Shown piece after piece: positions 49,601-56,712 of a stretch of DNA of 64,000 nucleotides. A program made the translations under genes and the position numbers. Each line of letters opens with the position of its first letter. Within the stretch, counting starts at the first letter, position 1. The notes under the pieces are model-generated. The model saw nothing but the letters and a program-made list of their open reading frames with translations. It was not told the origin of the DNA and did not search any database. Source of the DNA: Thermoanaerobaculia bacterium (GTDB lineage: Bacteria > Acidobacteriota > Thermoanaerobaculia > Multivoradales > J023). The stretch covers positions 62,001 through 126,000 of the forward strand of contig JAUIJL010000018.1 in the NCBI GenBank assembly GCA_030431255.1, in the 5' to 3' direction.

Positions 49601-49686
49601 CCGGAGCGCTTGAGCGGTTGGCCCAAGATGCCAGGTCGGGGGGCGACCATCTCTATGCCGCCCTGGCGGCAGGTCAGGGCCAGTAA
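46618..49686 (+). CDS. Membrane Ser/Thr protein kinase with C-terminal TPR sensor region
   Basis: 1,022 residues from ATG 46618. The kinase domain (residues 10-275) is complete: Gly loop GAGGMGEVY (19-27), VAIK with Lys41, HRDLKPGN with Asp135, DFG at 153-155, and GTHNYMSPQQ, where the usual SPEQ Glu is Gln. A hydrophobic segment at about 297-317 (AAALLVSLALIWVGTLTL) precedes a domain that binds or scores an input (about 325-450: VVLGRAEQDWVVTAIAEIL) and then many TPR units to the C-terminus. The PknB-like plan puts the kinase in the cytoplasm and the TPR part outside or in the periplasm. It lies 52 bp after the second Kelch-peptidase gene and is followed by a strong hairpin, so it is probably the last gene of the sigma-54 operon. 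It may phosphorylate a ligand of the FHA-like activator. Confidence 0.92.
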   Translation: MESARPVQIGKYLLDRRIGAGGMGEVYLAHDTELERPVAIKLIRRERLEESDIRNLFRREAKATAKLHHRAIVRIYDFLRWQEHECLVMEYLEGQTFKAWLQEQGQVPPEVALPLFLDIADGLAHAHRQGIAHRDLKPGNLWITPEQQVKILDFGLAKYLEQETTLLNGRVVGTHNYMSPQQARGEKLDHRSDLFSLGIIFYQTLTGTHPFEGASAQETLANIRAGRQEPASDKSDSVPREISQLVDRMLAKNPSNRPSSADEVVEVIATTLGESRPRRPFEWRRLWAGPWNKARKGIAAAALLVSLALIWVGTLTLPGYFSSQEASLGPELRPSLVVLGRAEQDWVVTAIAEILSAHLGADDAFYVLPSSHSAYIPSPQALTQEALAHLRKVLRVDYFVLSECRVVDDVWQIRLRLVDARRGKVQAETSVVTTASTGSAFLGEVEMLLEEAAATLRAELGREGLPPEDLWAARATFPDGAAGHFYAQGLAAEQRGEPRVALDFFADAIAEDPEAPMPYAAQAAALTALGELEASAKAGARAMQRSEVLSAAQQRQIAARNAAFAEDWQSAANFYQANIEAFPDVLGYGRGLAEALYYLDDAGAALDRLGELEKLSRSLLDDGRLDLLAAYATFRLGDLPSAEAAALRAAEIGETLDHPRLYAEAQIVLSMTLSLLGRKEGARRAWETARTAAAQTGHRLILLNAFHQNVDSLFRAGQIAEAVRQFGRHRELYREAEKPADEARMAYNLGTALMDRDPKAATVLLSDARTISDDLGLEGQSAAAEFSLGAVAQLRGRLDIARIHYQTALDSFTQQNQQVFRAAVLTSLGEIAFFATEFEKALDLHTQALEINRALPYPSGVAYDTFRIAETLRHQGELERAHEHYNTSLEAREGLGDTVGAAETRIGLARLNLVRKNFGDALTDCRTAARDLLDAGSMDFFVLARITEARVHMAQGENEVARFMLDEIQLHADQSVDRRVDFEMRLLAAHLEQDPGALERLAQDARSGGDHLYAALAAGQGQ

Positions 49687-49739
49687 TTGGCTCTGATCCT
49701 CGGTGGGTGTCCTGCAGACGCGGGCACATCGACAGAAGG

Positions 49740-49847
49740 CGGACCAGCCAGGGCATTCGAACGAAAACAGGGTAGCGCCTAAAATCATGAAGACGGACCA
49801 GCCAGGGCGTTTGAACGCAAATAGGGTAGCGCCCAGAATCGTGCAAA
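49740..49847 (+). repeat. Two tandem copies of a 54-bp repeat
   Basis: CGGACCAGCCAGGGC begins copy 1 at 49740 and copy 2 at 49794; most positions agree to the end of each unit (GGGTAGCGCC...AATC). It lies in the 512-bp interval after the kinase gene, where I see no convincing gene. Apart from this repeat and the hairpin at 49953 the interval looks non-coding. Confidence 0.8.
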
Positions 49848-49952
49848 ATTGCACGCTGGGACAAAGCTTCACTTTGCCCCATCCAGGCCGAGGGTCTCAA
49901 GAGTTTCAATGGACGATCCTTCAACGGACACTCCGCCGCGGTGAATTGGAAT

Positions 49953-49985
49953 CGACGCCGAGCCTGAAAACCGGGCTCGGCGTCG
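49953..49985 (+). terminator. Strong intrinsic-terminator-like hairpin downstream of the kinase
   Basis: A perfect 12-bp stem, CGACGCCGAGCC (49953-49964) with GGCTCGGCGTCG (49974-49985), encloses a nine-base loop and is followed by TCTCATTT. It lies 266 bp after the kinase stop and before the next gene at 50199, so it probably ends the sigma-54 operon transcript. Confidence 0.65.
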
Positions 49986-50198
49986 TCTCATTTAGGTGGT
50001 CCGATTTGATTTGCGGATGGGGTGCCTTAAACGTACACTTTTCACACACAAGGATCCTCAGCGGCTGGGCCCGGTGCTCCATCGACGAGCAGGACCTCAC
50101 CGCTCAAAGGGAGAAGCTCTCGGGGTTCGCACGGAAAGAAGGCACATCCGACTTTCAATCCTCGCTTCGGTAAGCCGCTGCCAAATTCGGAGGGGCAA

Positions 50199-51560
50199 AT
50201 GTTGCTCAAAAGCTTGTTGATCATCCTGATTCTCGCTGTGACTCATGTTCCCGTAACCCCTGCCCAGACCTCGGACTCTTTCGATCATTTGGCGAAGCTG
50301 AAGGCGAGTGATCCAGGCAGTAACGAACACTTTGGCAACGCCGTGTCCATGAGCGATTCGATCTTGTTGATAGGTGCCTATCAGGATCTTTTGGATGGTT
50401 CCCCCAATGGAGCCGCCTATGTTTTCCGGCCTACCGACGACGGAACCCGCAATTGGCAAGAGGTCGCCAAACTGACACCGAAAGTTCCCTTGGCTTTCGA
50501 CGATTTCGGCTACTCGGTTTCCCTTTCCGGCACAATCGCCGCGGTGGGTGCTCCCAAAAGTGACGATCCGGGCCTAGAGTCGGGATCGGTTTACCTCTTC
50601 GCCCCGTCCGACGAGATATCGGACGATTGGACGCAAATAGCCGAGCTTGAGCCGAACGACTTGGCTGCCGGGGATCATTTCGGGATTTCCGTGGCTATTG
50701 ACGGCCATCGAGTCTTAGTCGGCTCCTATCGCGACGACGATAACGGCAACGACTCAGGCTCCGCCTACATTTTCGAACGGGACCATGGCGGGATCGGAAA
50801 TTGGGGCCAAGTCACCAAGCTTCTACCCTTCGACGGGGAGCTCATTGATCAATTCGGGACCGCTGTTGCTTTGCACGGCTCTTTGGCCGTCGTCGCCACA
50901 GTCTCCGACGACGACGCTTGCTCCGAGCTTCAAGACTGCAATTCCGGTGCGGCTCACATCTTCGAGCGTGACTTCGGAGGCTCCGAAAACTGGGGACAAG
51001 TGGCCAAGCTGACCGCCGACGATGCCGCGGAAGATGCCTACTTCGGCCAGTCGGTCGCCATCGACGGCGACACGATCCTGATTGGCGCTCCGGCCAGCAA
51101 TTCGGAGCACCCCGACTCAGGAGCGGCTTACGTCTTCCGCCGGGGTGCGGATCCTCAGGACTGGCAGCAGATTGCCAAGCTCGTTCCAGATGATGCGACG
51201 GCTCACGACCAAATCGGATTCTCGGTAGCACTGAAAGGCTCGATCGCTATCGTCGGAGCCGTTTGGAACGATGACGCCTGTCCTGCGGACCCACTCTGTA
51301 ATTCGGGATCGGCTTATGTCTTCGAACGCGATTCGGGCGGTGCGGACAATTGGGGGCAGATAGGGAAAGCTACCGCTCCCGACGCCGAAACCGACCACCA
51401 ATTCGGATACGGAGTGGCCCTAAGCCAAAGAAGCTTCGTTGCCACGAGCCCCAAAGATGATCTCATGGACTCCGTGTATCAAGCCGGATCGGCACACGTT
51501 TTTTCCTTGACCCTCTTCTGTGACGGCTTTGAGTCCGGCGACACTTCTGCTTGGAATTGA
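50199..51560 (+). CDS. Secreted FG-GAP repeat beta-propeller protein
   Basis: 453 residues from ATG 50199 with CGGAGGGG just upstream (50188-50195). A signal peptide is visible (MLLKSLLIILILAVTHVP, then a likely cut after ANP-type residues near 23-25). Seven integrin-like FG-GAP repeats follow (for example DHFGISVAIDGHRVLVGS and YFGQSVAIDGDTILIGAP), each with acidic loops such as DDDNGND that could bind calcium, giving a seven-bladed propeller. The protein ends LFCDGFESGDTSAWN, the same tail as the two Kelch-peptidase proteins. It has its own transcription unit behind the hairpin at 49953. It is likely a surface or extracellular binding protein; the ligand is unknown. Confidence 0.9.
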   Translation: MLLKSLLIILILAVTHVPVTPAQTSDSFDHLAKLKASDPGSNEHFGNAVSMSDSILLIGAYQDLLDGSPNGAAYVFRPTDDGTRNWQEVAKLTPKVPLAFDDFGYSVSLSGTIAAVGAPKSDDPGLESGSVYLFAPSDEISDDWTQIAELEPNDLAAGDHFGISVAIDGHRVLVGSYRDDDNGNDSGSAYIFERDHGGIGNWGQVTKLLPFDGELIDQFGTAVALHGSLAVVATVSDDDACSELQDCNSGAAHIFERDFGGSENWGQVAKLTADDAAEDAYFGQSVAIDGDTILIGAPASNSEHPDSGAAYVFRRGADPQDWQQIAKLVPDDATAHDQIGFSVALKGSIAIVGAVWNDDACPADPLCNSGSAYVFERDSGGADNWGQIGKATAPDAETDHQFGYGVALSQRSFVATSPKDDLMDSVYQAGSAHVFSLTLFCDGFESGDTSAWN

Positions 51561-51792
51561 GCACAGACCATCGGGTTGGTTGCACATTCTTCGATGGAAT
51601 ATCGGACCCATCAGAGTCCGATAAGCCCCGATCTGTCAACTAGATCTTGAGCTAACTATGTCGCCTGAAGTTTGGATCTATGACGACTGGGGGTGCGGAC
51701 GTTGTAGCCCGTCGATCGGACCCCTTCGGAAGCGGTGAAGAAATCTTGACGGGACGGCGGAGGAAGAGCACGAGGTCGATCCCGTGCGTCAG

Positions 51793-52068
51793 CTATTTTT
51801 CGCTAGAAGCGTATTTCGGAAGATCTTCGACGATATTTGTACCGATCCTAGTAAACGTCTCCGGTTCGAAGACACCGTGAAAAAGTTTCAGCGCCAAACC
51901 CTCTTCAAATAGAACTGCGACCGCATCCGGCCGCAGGCGTTGGGGAAGCTCGACGGGAAAGATGGTGCCGGTAGACTTTACAAGATCTTCCCACGAGTCG
52001 GTATCCGGAATGACCAAAAGGACTTGTTTGGGATGACAAGTCTTCAGCACATGGTGGAGCTCCCAGAC
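51793..52068 (-). pseudogene. C-terminal fragment of an unknown protein, truncated next to the insertion sequence
   Basis: The open frame reads VWELHHVLKTCHPKQVLLV and continues to EDLPKYASSEK, like the C-terminal part of a longer protein. An in-frame stop at 52069-52071 removes anything upstream, and the insertion sequence begins about 65 bp farther on. GTG 52050 could start an 85-residue product, so a small intact gene cannot be excluded. Pattern recall suggests a W-E-L ... LLV-P region of a TIR- or CHAT-like effector-associated membrane protein, but this is weak. The interval 51561-51792 shows nothing recognisable. Confidence 0.4.
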
Positions 52069-52133
52069 TCATCTTAAACAGTTTCTAATACCAAGTTATT
52101 GGAAATAAGAGCTTTACAGGCGCACCAATCCCG

Positions 52134-53918
52134 CGTGGCACCAGGATTTCTATCAACGGCCAAGATCAAGCCACATGCTCCAACGTTTTCGGAAGCGCCA
52201 CGCCACACGCCTGAAAAACCTTTCCGGCCACTCCCGGCGCCTCCGTCCTGAGCCGGTAGCGACGGCCTCCGGTTTCCACGTCCACCCAACGGACGCGGTC
52301 CAGGTCTCGAATCATCGGCGACCACTCTACGTGGCCCAGCTCGGCGGCCTCCAAGCGCTTTTGAAGCTCGTGACGCAGCAGGAGGGCCAGGAAAGAGCAG
52401 AACACGTGGCCCCGAATCGTTTCATCCCGTTTGTGGTAGATCGGGCGGGTCGAGAGCAGGGATTTCATCGAGCGAAAAATGTGCTCTACTACCCACAGCT
52501 GCTTGTATCGCATCGCGACCTCGGCCGTGTCGAGATCCGTGTTCGTGCGCAGAACCCATTTGCCGTCGAAGCGCTGCTCGCGCTCGACCTTCTCGGGATC
52601 GATGCTCAGTGAGCCTTTCGACAGGGTTTTCAGGTAGCGCCGGTAGCCGCGGTTGGCCACCATCGACTTGACGGAACCCTGGGCCAATCGATCTTCGAGG
52701 GAGGCGAGGATCGCCTCACGATCGTGGGCGTCTTTGCGGGCCTGCTCTTCGTTTCGGCAGACGACATAGCGCCGGCCGTCGACCTCGACGTTCTTCACCT
52801 CCAGGGGTGACGGCTTTTTGCCGCGCTTTGCCGATCGCTCGACCCGTTTGAAACGTCCGCCTCGCGACAGCACCTCGTCTCGGACCTCTTTCTGCAAGCG
52901 CATCTTGGTGCCGACGATGTAGCGAATCCCTTTTTTCTCGAGGGCTTCGAGCGTGGCTTGTTTGATCATGCCCCGGTCCGCGACGACGCATACGTCTCCG
53001 ATGCCGAAACGATCCCTGAGCTTTTCGATCACCGGCAGCAGGGTGGTGACGTCGGCCGTGTTGCCCGGCCACATCTCGCAACAGATCGGGCACCCCTGGT
53101 CGTCGACGACCACTCCGACGATCATCTGTTTGAGCTGCGGGCGATGATCTTTGCTGAAGCCGCGTTGCCCGAGCTCGTCGCCACCGTTTCCTTCGAAATA
53201 GATCGAGGTGGTGTCGAAGAACACCAGTCCCAGGCCGGTAAAGAGGTCGCGGCGTCTCTCGAAAAGCCTCTCCTCGATGCGATCCTTGGTGCAACGAAAC
53301 CGCAAGTGCTCGGCCGGATCGTCGGTTTGAGGCTCTTCGCCGTCGTCGACGGGCTCGCCGAGCCAAGCCATGGCCCTGTAGGCGTGATGGAGCTGAAGCT
53401 CGTCGACGCCTTCCACGGCCTGATCGTCCTTCCAATGGTAAGCGGCTCTGTCCGAGCCGGGATCGACCAACCGATGGAGCACTTCGAGGAAGACGGCGCG
53501 CTCGACGGGAAACTCGAACTTTCTGTCGGCGAGGAATCCATCGATCACTTTGTCGCAACCGACTTGTTTCCAGAGTTTGCCGAAGATTTTGGCCGTTCCA
53601 ATGGACCGAGTGGAGAGGGTGGGAAGTGTACCTTTTTGGAGCTCGCTGAGGACCATGAGCTTGTCGGAGAACCGAGATCCCGAGGTCAGCAGCGCATCGA
53701 GCTGTCCGGACTCTTGCAGCTGGTCGACCCGTCCGAGGGTGAGCAGGACGCGTTGCTTCGAGCGTCCGTCTTCCCATCGGTTCTGGACGAGCTGAAGGTA
53801 CTGGCGGGGTCCGGACTTCTTGATTCGAAAAAACATGGTGGCTCCTAGCTGAGGACACCATGATTTTACTGATTCAGCCATTTCAGTCAATGCCTTACCA
53901 AAACGACGTGGCACCAGG
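52134..53918 (-). mobile_element. IS1634-type insertion sequence bounded by 12-bp direct repeats
   Basis: CGTGGCACCAGG occurs at 52134-52145 and again, identical and in the same orientation, at 53907-53918, enclosing one transposase gene. A duplicated target site is the simplest explanation. Clear terminal inverted repeats just inside these copies were not found by eye, so the exact ends are uncertain. Confidence 0.6.
52166..53836 (-). CDS. IS1634-family DDE transposase
   Basis: About 556 residues from ATG 53836 (MFFRIKKSGPRQYLQLV), the usual start of this family; in-frame codons up to 53914 are unlikely to be used. The DDE triad is visible as FFDTTSIYFEG (first Asp), CVVADRGMI (second Asp) and the C-terminal YKQLWVVEHIFRSMKS (Glu in the Y-E-type signature), followed by IRGHVFCSFLALLLRHEL. 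The length is normal and the frame is intact, so the element may still be mobile. The gene sits 76 bp from a truncated gene fragment and close to the region 5 gene cluster. Confidence 0.92.
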   Translation of the reverse strand: MFFRIKKSGPRQYLQLVQNRWEDGRSKQRVLLTLGRVDQLQESGQLDALLTSGSRFSDKLMVLSELQKGTLPTLSTRSIGTAKIFGKLWKQVGCDKVIDGFLADRKFEFPVERAVFLEVLHRLVDPGSDRAAYHWKDDQAVEGVDELQLHHAYRAMAWLGEPVDDGEEPQTDDPAEHLRFRCTKDRIEERLFERRRDLFTGLGLVFFDTTSIYFEGNGGDELGQRGFSKDHRPQLKQMIVGVVVDDQGCPICCEMWPGNTADVTTLLPVIEKLRDRFGIGDVCVVADRGMIKQATLEALEKKGIRYIVGTKMRLQKEVRDEVLSRGGRFKRVERSAKRGKKPSPLEVKNVEVDGRRYVVCRNEEQARKDAHDREAILASLEDRLAQGSVKSMVANRGYRRYLKTLSKGSLSIDPEKVEREQRFDGKWVLRTNTDLDTAEVAMRYKQLWVVEHIFRSMKSLLSTRPIYHKRDETIRGHVFCSFLALLLRHELQKRLEAAELGHVEWSPMIRDLDRVRWVDVETGGRRYRLRTEAPGVAGKVFQACGVALPKTLEHVA

Positions 53919-53989
53919 TTTTCGGACCTTTCTTGGCGATCGTCGGCGTAAGTCCTTTAGAATCAGTACCCGGATTCAGAAATCGTGTT

Positions 53990-54424
53990 TCAACTGTAGA
54001 AGATTAGCCAGAGCAGGCTCGTTGATTTTCCCACTGCGATACAGATGATCCCGGCTGTCTCAACTTTCCGGGCAACCTCTGTTTGCCAGCCCGATGAAAT
54101 ATAGGAACGGGATGCTCCAAGGGGTGGGAGAAATTCTCGTGAGTAACCAAAGGCGATGAGCGCCTCCGACAATCCCTTGCAAAGGACTTCCTCGATGGAG
54201 AAGGACATTGCAGACGGATCTGACCACCAACGAGCGGTCATCGTCACGGCCCCGGACGGAACCATTACCAGGCCCAGTGACAAGGAAGCTGGCACCCATC
54301 CCCTGAACGTCTTCGATCGGCCGAATTCGTGGACCTCGGCGACGATCAGGAGGTCGAAGCGATCGGCCCCGCGGCGGACGATGCAGGTTGCGAGCCGGAC
54401 CCCCTTGGCGACCTCGGGCGACAT
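53990..54424 (-). CDS. Hypothetical protein, possibly a decayed helicase-like fragment
   Basis: 144 residues from ATG 54424, with GGAG about nine bases upstream. The first half has strongly GC-biased third codon positions and contains RFDLLIVAEVHEFGRSKT, which resembles the DEVH box of superfamily 2 helicases with Asp replaced by Ala. The second half is less typical, and no complete helicase motif set is present. It could be a remnant of a larger gene disturbed by the neighbouring insertion sequence, or an unrelated small gene. Overlapping frames of similar length exist, so the call is uncertain. Confidence 0.35.
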   Translation of the reverse strand: MSPEVAKGVRLATCIVRRGADRFDLLIVAEVHEFGRSKTFRGWVPASLSLGLVMVPSGAVTMTARWWSDPSAMSFSIEEVLCKGLSEALIAFGYSREFLPPLGASRSYISSGWQTEVARKVETAGIICIAVGKSTSLLWLIFYS

Positions 54425-54533
54425 GGTGATCGCTCTCCAAATGTTGGCGCTGGCAGATTCCCTTAGGGCGCTTTCCGCAGGAAAGGCGCTGAACGCCCGG
54501 GCTCACCGGCGCCAACATGTTTCTGAATGCAAT

Positions 54534-54725
54534 CTAAAAAAGCTCACGTTTCAACCACGCTATCAGTTCACCTGCCTTTTCAATCGCGTAGCCGACAGCC
54601 TGCGATATCAATCGAGTAATGATGTCCCAGGCGCCACGTTCCAAGGCGTCGCCCAACTCACTAGCGAAGTCTTTATCGCAGTCGATTCGCTTACAGATCC
54701 GTTGCTTGATTTCTGCATTATTCAT
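54534..54725 (-). CDS. 63-residue helical protein downstream of the GTPase
   Basis: Starts at ATG 54725, eight bases after the GTPase stop, with GGCGG in between serving as a ribosome-binding site. Residues 1-30 are charged and helical (IKQRICKRIDCDKDF). Residues 31-62 form an amphipathic helix (WDIITRLISQAVGYAIEKAGELIAWLK without breaks by Pro). No family is recognised. Its place at the end of the DUF697-GTPase unit suggests a small partner of that pair, perhaps membrane-associated. Confidence 0.65.
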   Translation of the reverse strand: MNNAEIKQRICKRIDCDKDFASELGDALERGAWDIITRLISQAVGYAIEKAGELIAWLKRELF

Positions 54726-54734
54726 TTTTTCCGC

Positions 54735-55760
54735 CTACTTCATTTCTGAGATATTGAAAATTGGACTGTTGCGCTTTGCGTCCCAGAACACCGGAAGCCC
54801 GATATCCTTCAGATCGTCCCAGGCGACCCTTTCGTTTCTCCTATCGACGGACTGATGGAGCCGAAGGATCGCAGAACCCTGACCCTTCTGAGCCAGCTGA
54901 GCCTTCACCGCATTGAGATTGAATTTCAGGCGTGCGGAACAGAACACAGCCCTAGACTGGGAGAGGAGTCTCTGGAGCTCATCCTTAGCTCCGGGAAACC
55001 GAGACACCAAGTCGTTGTATTTATCGAGCGGGAAACGTCCTCTGTGGTACAAAAATGCTCTGTTTTCATCAAGCCAAAAATCGGGCGATAACCGCGCCAA
55101 GTCCCGGGGGCTCGACGAGACAAAAGTGCGATGTTCCAACTCACTCTGATGCTCGCCTAGGAGCTCGTCAAAGAAGTACTCAGACTTCCGGTGCAGAGTC
55201 TCCTCGACCCCACAACTGGCGGCGATCACTGCCTCTGATCCAGACCTCGCAAAAATCCAAGGGCCGGTAGAGATCAGATCGGCCTTGGTGACCACCACGG
55301 TCAGCCGGTTCAAGAAATTCCTTCTGCTTTCACCGTCGAGTCTCTCAACGATGGACTCAAAAGCAGCGGCGTCGAGCGTCATGGCCCTCGTGTCGGCTTG
55401 GAAGGCCCATAGGACGACATCACACTCCTCCGCATACTTGGCGTACATATCCAAGTACGCGGAGTCCGCCTCCCCCGACTCGCCAATCCCCGGCAAGTCC
55501 CAGAAGGTCACTAGGTGCCCTTCTCTGTCGACGCTCTCATGGGACTGCGGTTCTTTGGTGCAGGGTTTGACGTCGTCGACGTCGAACTCCGTGCCGAAAA
55601 TGGCATTGGTGAGGGACGACTTCCCGCACCCGGTTTGGCCGAAGATGGCCGCCGACAGAGGCTTGCTTTGCTCGGCGCTGATTCTCCGCCGAACCGACCC
55701 TAGATCGAGCCCGCCGAAGGTCTCCATTTTGTCGAGAATGTCCATGATCTTTAGTTTCAC
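54735..55760 (-). CDS. P-loop GTPase (Era/dynamin-like, 50S-binding GTPase superfamily)
   Basis: 341 residues from GTG 55760, eight bases after GGAGG; the GTG overlaps the stop of a 23-codon micro-ORF (GTGA). Residues 38-165 carry the GTPase motifs: G1 GQTGCGKS (41-48), G3 DLPG (88-91) and G4 TKAD (158-161), plus a likely switch I Thr in CTKE (68). The C-terminal 150 residues are helical and charged with no named domain. GTPases of this type often pair with DUF697-like hydrophobic proteins, and one is encoded just upstream (56225). In conflict systems they act as NTP-dependent switches. Likely a membrane-peripheral regulatory GTPase; the target is unknown. Confidence 0.88.
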   Translation of the reverse strand: MKLKIMDILDKMETFGGLDLGSVRRRISAEQSKPLSAAIFGQTGCGKSSLTNAIFGTEFDVDDVKPCTKEPQSHESVDREGHLVTFWDLPGIGESGEADSAYLDMYAKYAEECDVVLWAFQADTRAMTLDAAAFESIVERLDGESRRNFLNRLTVVVTKADLISTGPWIFARSGSEAVIAASCGVEETLHRKSEYFFDELLGEHQSELEHRTFVSSSPRDLARLSPDFWLDENRAFLYHRGRFPLDKYNDLVSRFPGAKDELQRLLSQSRAVFCSARLKFNLNAVKAQLAQKGQGSAILRLHQSVDRRNERVAWDDLKDIGLPVFWDAKRNSPIFNISEMK

Positions 55761-55828
55761 AGGACGACCTCCAAGTCTTTATAGTTTTCTAATAAGTCGC
55801 AGCTAAAGGTAGATTTATAGTTGTTCAT
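55757..55828 (-). CDS. 23-residue micro-ORF overlapping the GTPase start
   Basis: Reads MNNYKSTFSC to LEVVL. It starts inside the stop of the preceding micro-ORF (ATGA, 55825-55828) and stops inside the GTPase start (GTGA, 55757-55760). The GTPase ribosome-binding site lies within it. No own Shine-Dalgarno is visible. It may be a coupling or attenuating leader, or chance. Confidence 0.35.
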   Translation of the reverse strand: MNNYKSTFSCDLLENYKDLEVVL

Positions 55829-55869
55829 CTTGATTTCTTGAGTCGAACGGGCGACTTTTCGGTGCTCAT
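55825..55869 (-). CDS. 14-residue micro-ORF overlapping the DUF697-like gene stop
   Basis: Reads MSTEKSPVRLKKSR. Its ATG overlaps the DUF697-like stop (ATGA, 55866-55869) and its TGA overlaps the next micro-ORF start. It is basic and too short for a domain. The case for translation rests on the chain of overlaps only. Confidence 0.3.
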   Translation of the reverse strand: MSTEKSPVRLKKSR

Positions 55870-56225
55870 CCCCACTTTTCTTCACAATAGTGAATGATGG
55901 CCTCTCCCAAAGCCTTGACAATAGTGGCTGCGATGGCCGGCTTGATGGCGAACGCGAAGGGGCCTGCGAGAATGGCCGCCTCGAGAGCGGCGATCTTGCC
56001 GGCGACGGCGCCCAGGCCGATATGTGCCGCCACCGCCTTGGCATCCGTGTGGGAGAACTCGGCTCGATAGATCCCGCCGATTTTGTAGGCCATCGCGACT
56101 TCTTGAACCGTCAACGCGGCGGTGGCGGCCCCCGGGATAAGCGCCGTAGCGATGACGACCCCGACCGCAGCCGCGGTATTTCCATTGACCCACTCTCGGG
56201 CTTTCTGCTGTTGTTCGTATGACAT
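55866..56225 (-). CDS. DUF697-like hydrophobic protein, partner of the GTPase
   Basis: 119 residues from ATG 56225, with AAAGGG about nine bases upstream. The pattern of small residues and hydrophobic helices (AAAVGVVIATALIPGAATAAL, then VQEVAMAYKIGGIYR, then AILAGPFAFAIKPAIAATIV in two or three helices) with a terminal IIHYCEE resembles DUF697, normally found fused to or beside GTPases of the YcjX/Era type. Such proteins are thought to insert in membranes. Here it is a separate gene directly upstream of the GTPase. The pair could form a GTP-gated membrane effector. It is the first clear gene of its unit; nothing obvious precedes it for about 200 bp. Confidence 0.75.
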   Translation of the reverse strand: MSYEQQQKAREWVNGNTAAAVGVVIATALIPGAATAALTVQEVAMAYKIGGIYRAEFSHTDAKAVAAHIGLGAVAGKIAALEAAILAGPFAFAIKPAIAATIVKALGEAIIHYCEEKWG

Positions 56226-56431
56226 GACTGATCCCTTTCCAAAGCCGGTGTCGTCAGCTCCATTTTGAAGCCGTGAAGAAATATTTCAATAGAAGGGCCA
56301 GACGCCCAAGCACGTCCCAGGCGGGGCAAGACGCTAGAAGCGGGAGCGCCTAAAGGGTAAAGACACTCCTGCGGTCAGTCTCGGCTGGCCTCGAGGGGGG
56401 CTCTCCGACCTGCGGTTCAACCCGCTTCGGT

Positions 56432-56581
56432 TCAACCCGATGGGATAGATGGGTCGTTCTTTGGCAATTCGCTTTTTGCAGGCCCTCCGCCGGCTTTTTC
56501 CTCCGGCCGCTTTCCGGGCTCGATGGAGCGGTCAGGTTTGGGCCCGCCATCATTCTGATCGGTCAGGTAAAGAGGTCTCAT
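56432..56581 (-). CDS. 49-residue proline/lysine-rich ORF with strong ribosome-binding site
   Basis: Starts at ATG 56581, six bases after TAGGAG. The peptide begins MRPLYLTDQNDGG and is rich in Pro, Lys, Glu and Gly (EPGKRPEEKAGGGP), probably disordered. It lies 131 bp after the CHAT stop and 206 bp before the DUF697-like gene, on the same strand as both. No homologue is recalled. The good ribosome-binding site favours a real small gene. The rest of 56226-56712 shows nothing else. Confidence 0.4.
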   Translation of the reverse strand: MRPLYLTDQNDGGPKPDRSIEPGKRPEEKAGGGPAKSELPKNDPSIPSG

Positions 56582-56712
56582 GGGGTCTCCTAGAGTTTTG
56601 CTACCCATTGAAAGTTCAATGCCAGGCATAAGTCATAAATGCCGAGGCACCACGCCACGCTCCACTTTCGAAGCGTGCCGTCACCTGGGGAAACCCGAAG
56701 GCGAGATTTTTG

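Noticed and set aside
49505-49924. Minus-strand frame of 139 codons with an internal repeated segment
   Set aside because: The internal repeat only reflects the 54-bp DNA repeat, and the frame runs into the kinase gene antisense.
52958-53848. Plus-strand frame of 296 codons over the transposase
   Set aside because: Antisense to an intact IS1634-type transposase with a visible DDE triad; no independent domain.
54156-54749. Plus-strand frame of 197 codons
   Set aside because: Overlaps antisense the well-supported 63-residue gene and the end of the GTPase gene; no ribosome-binding site or domain.
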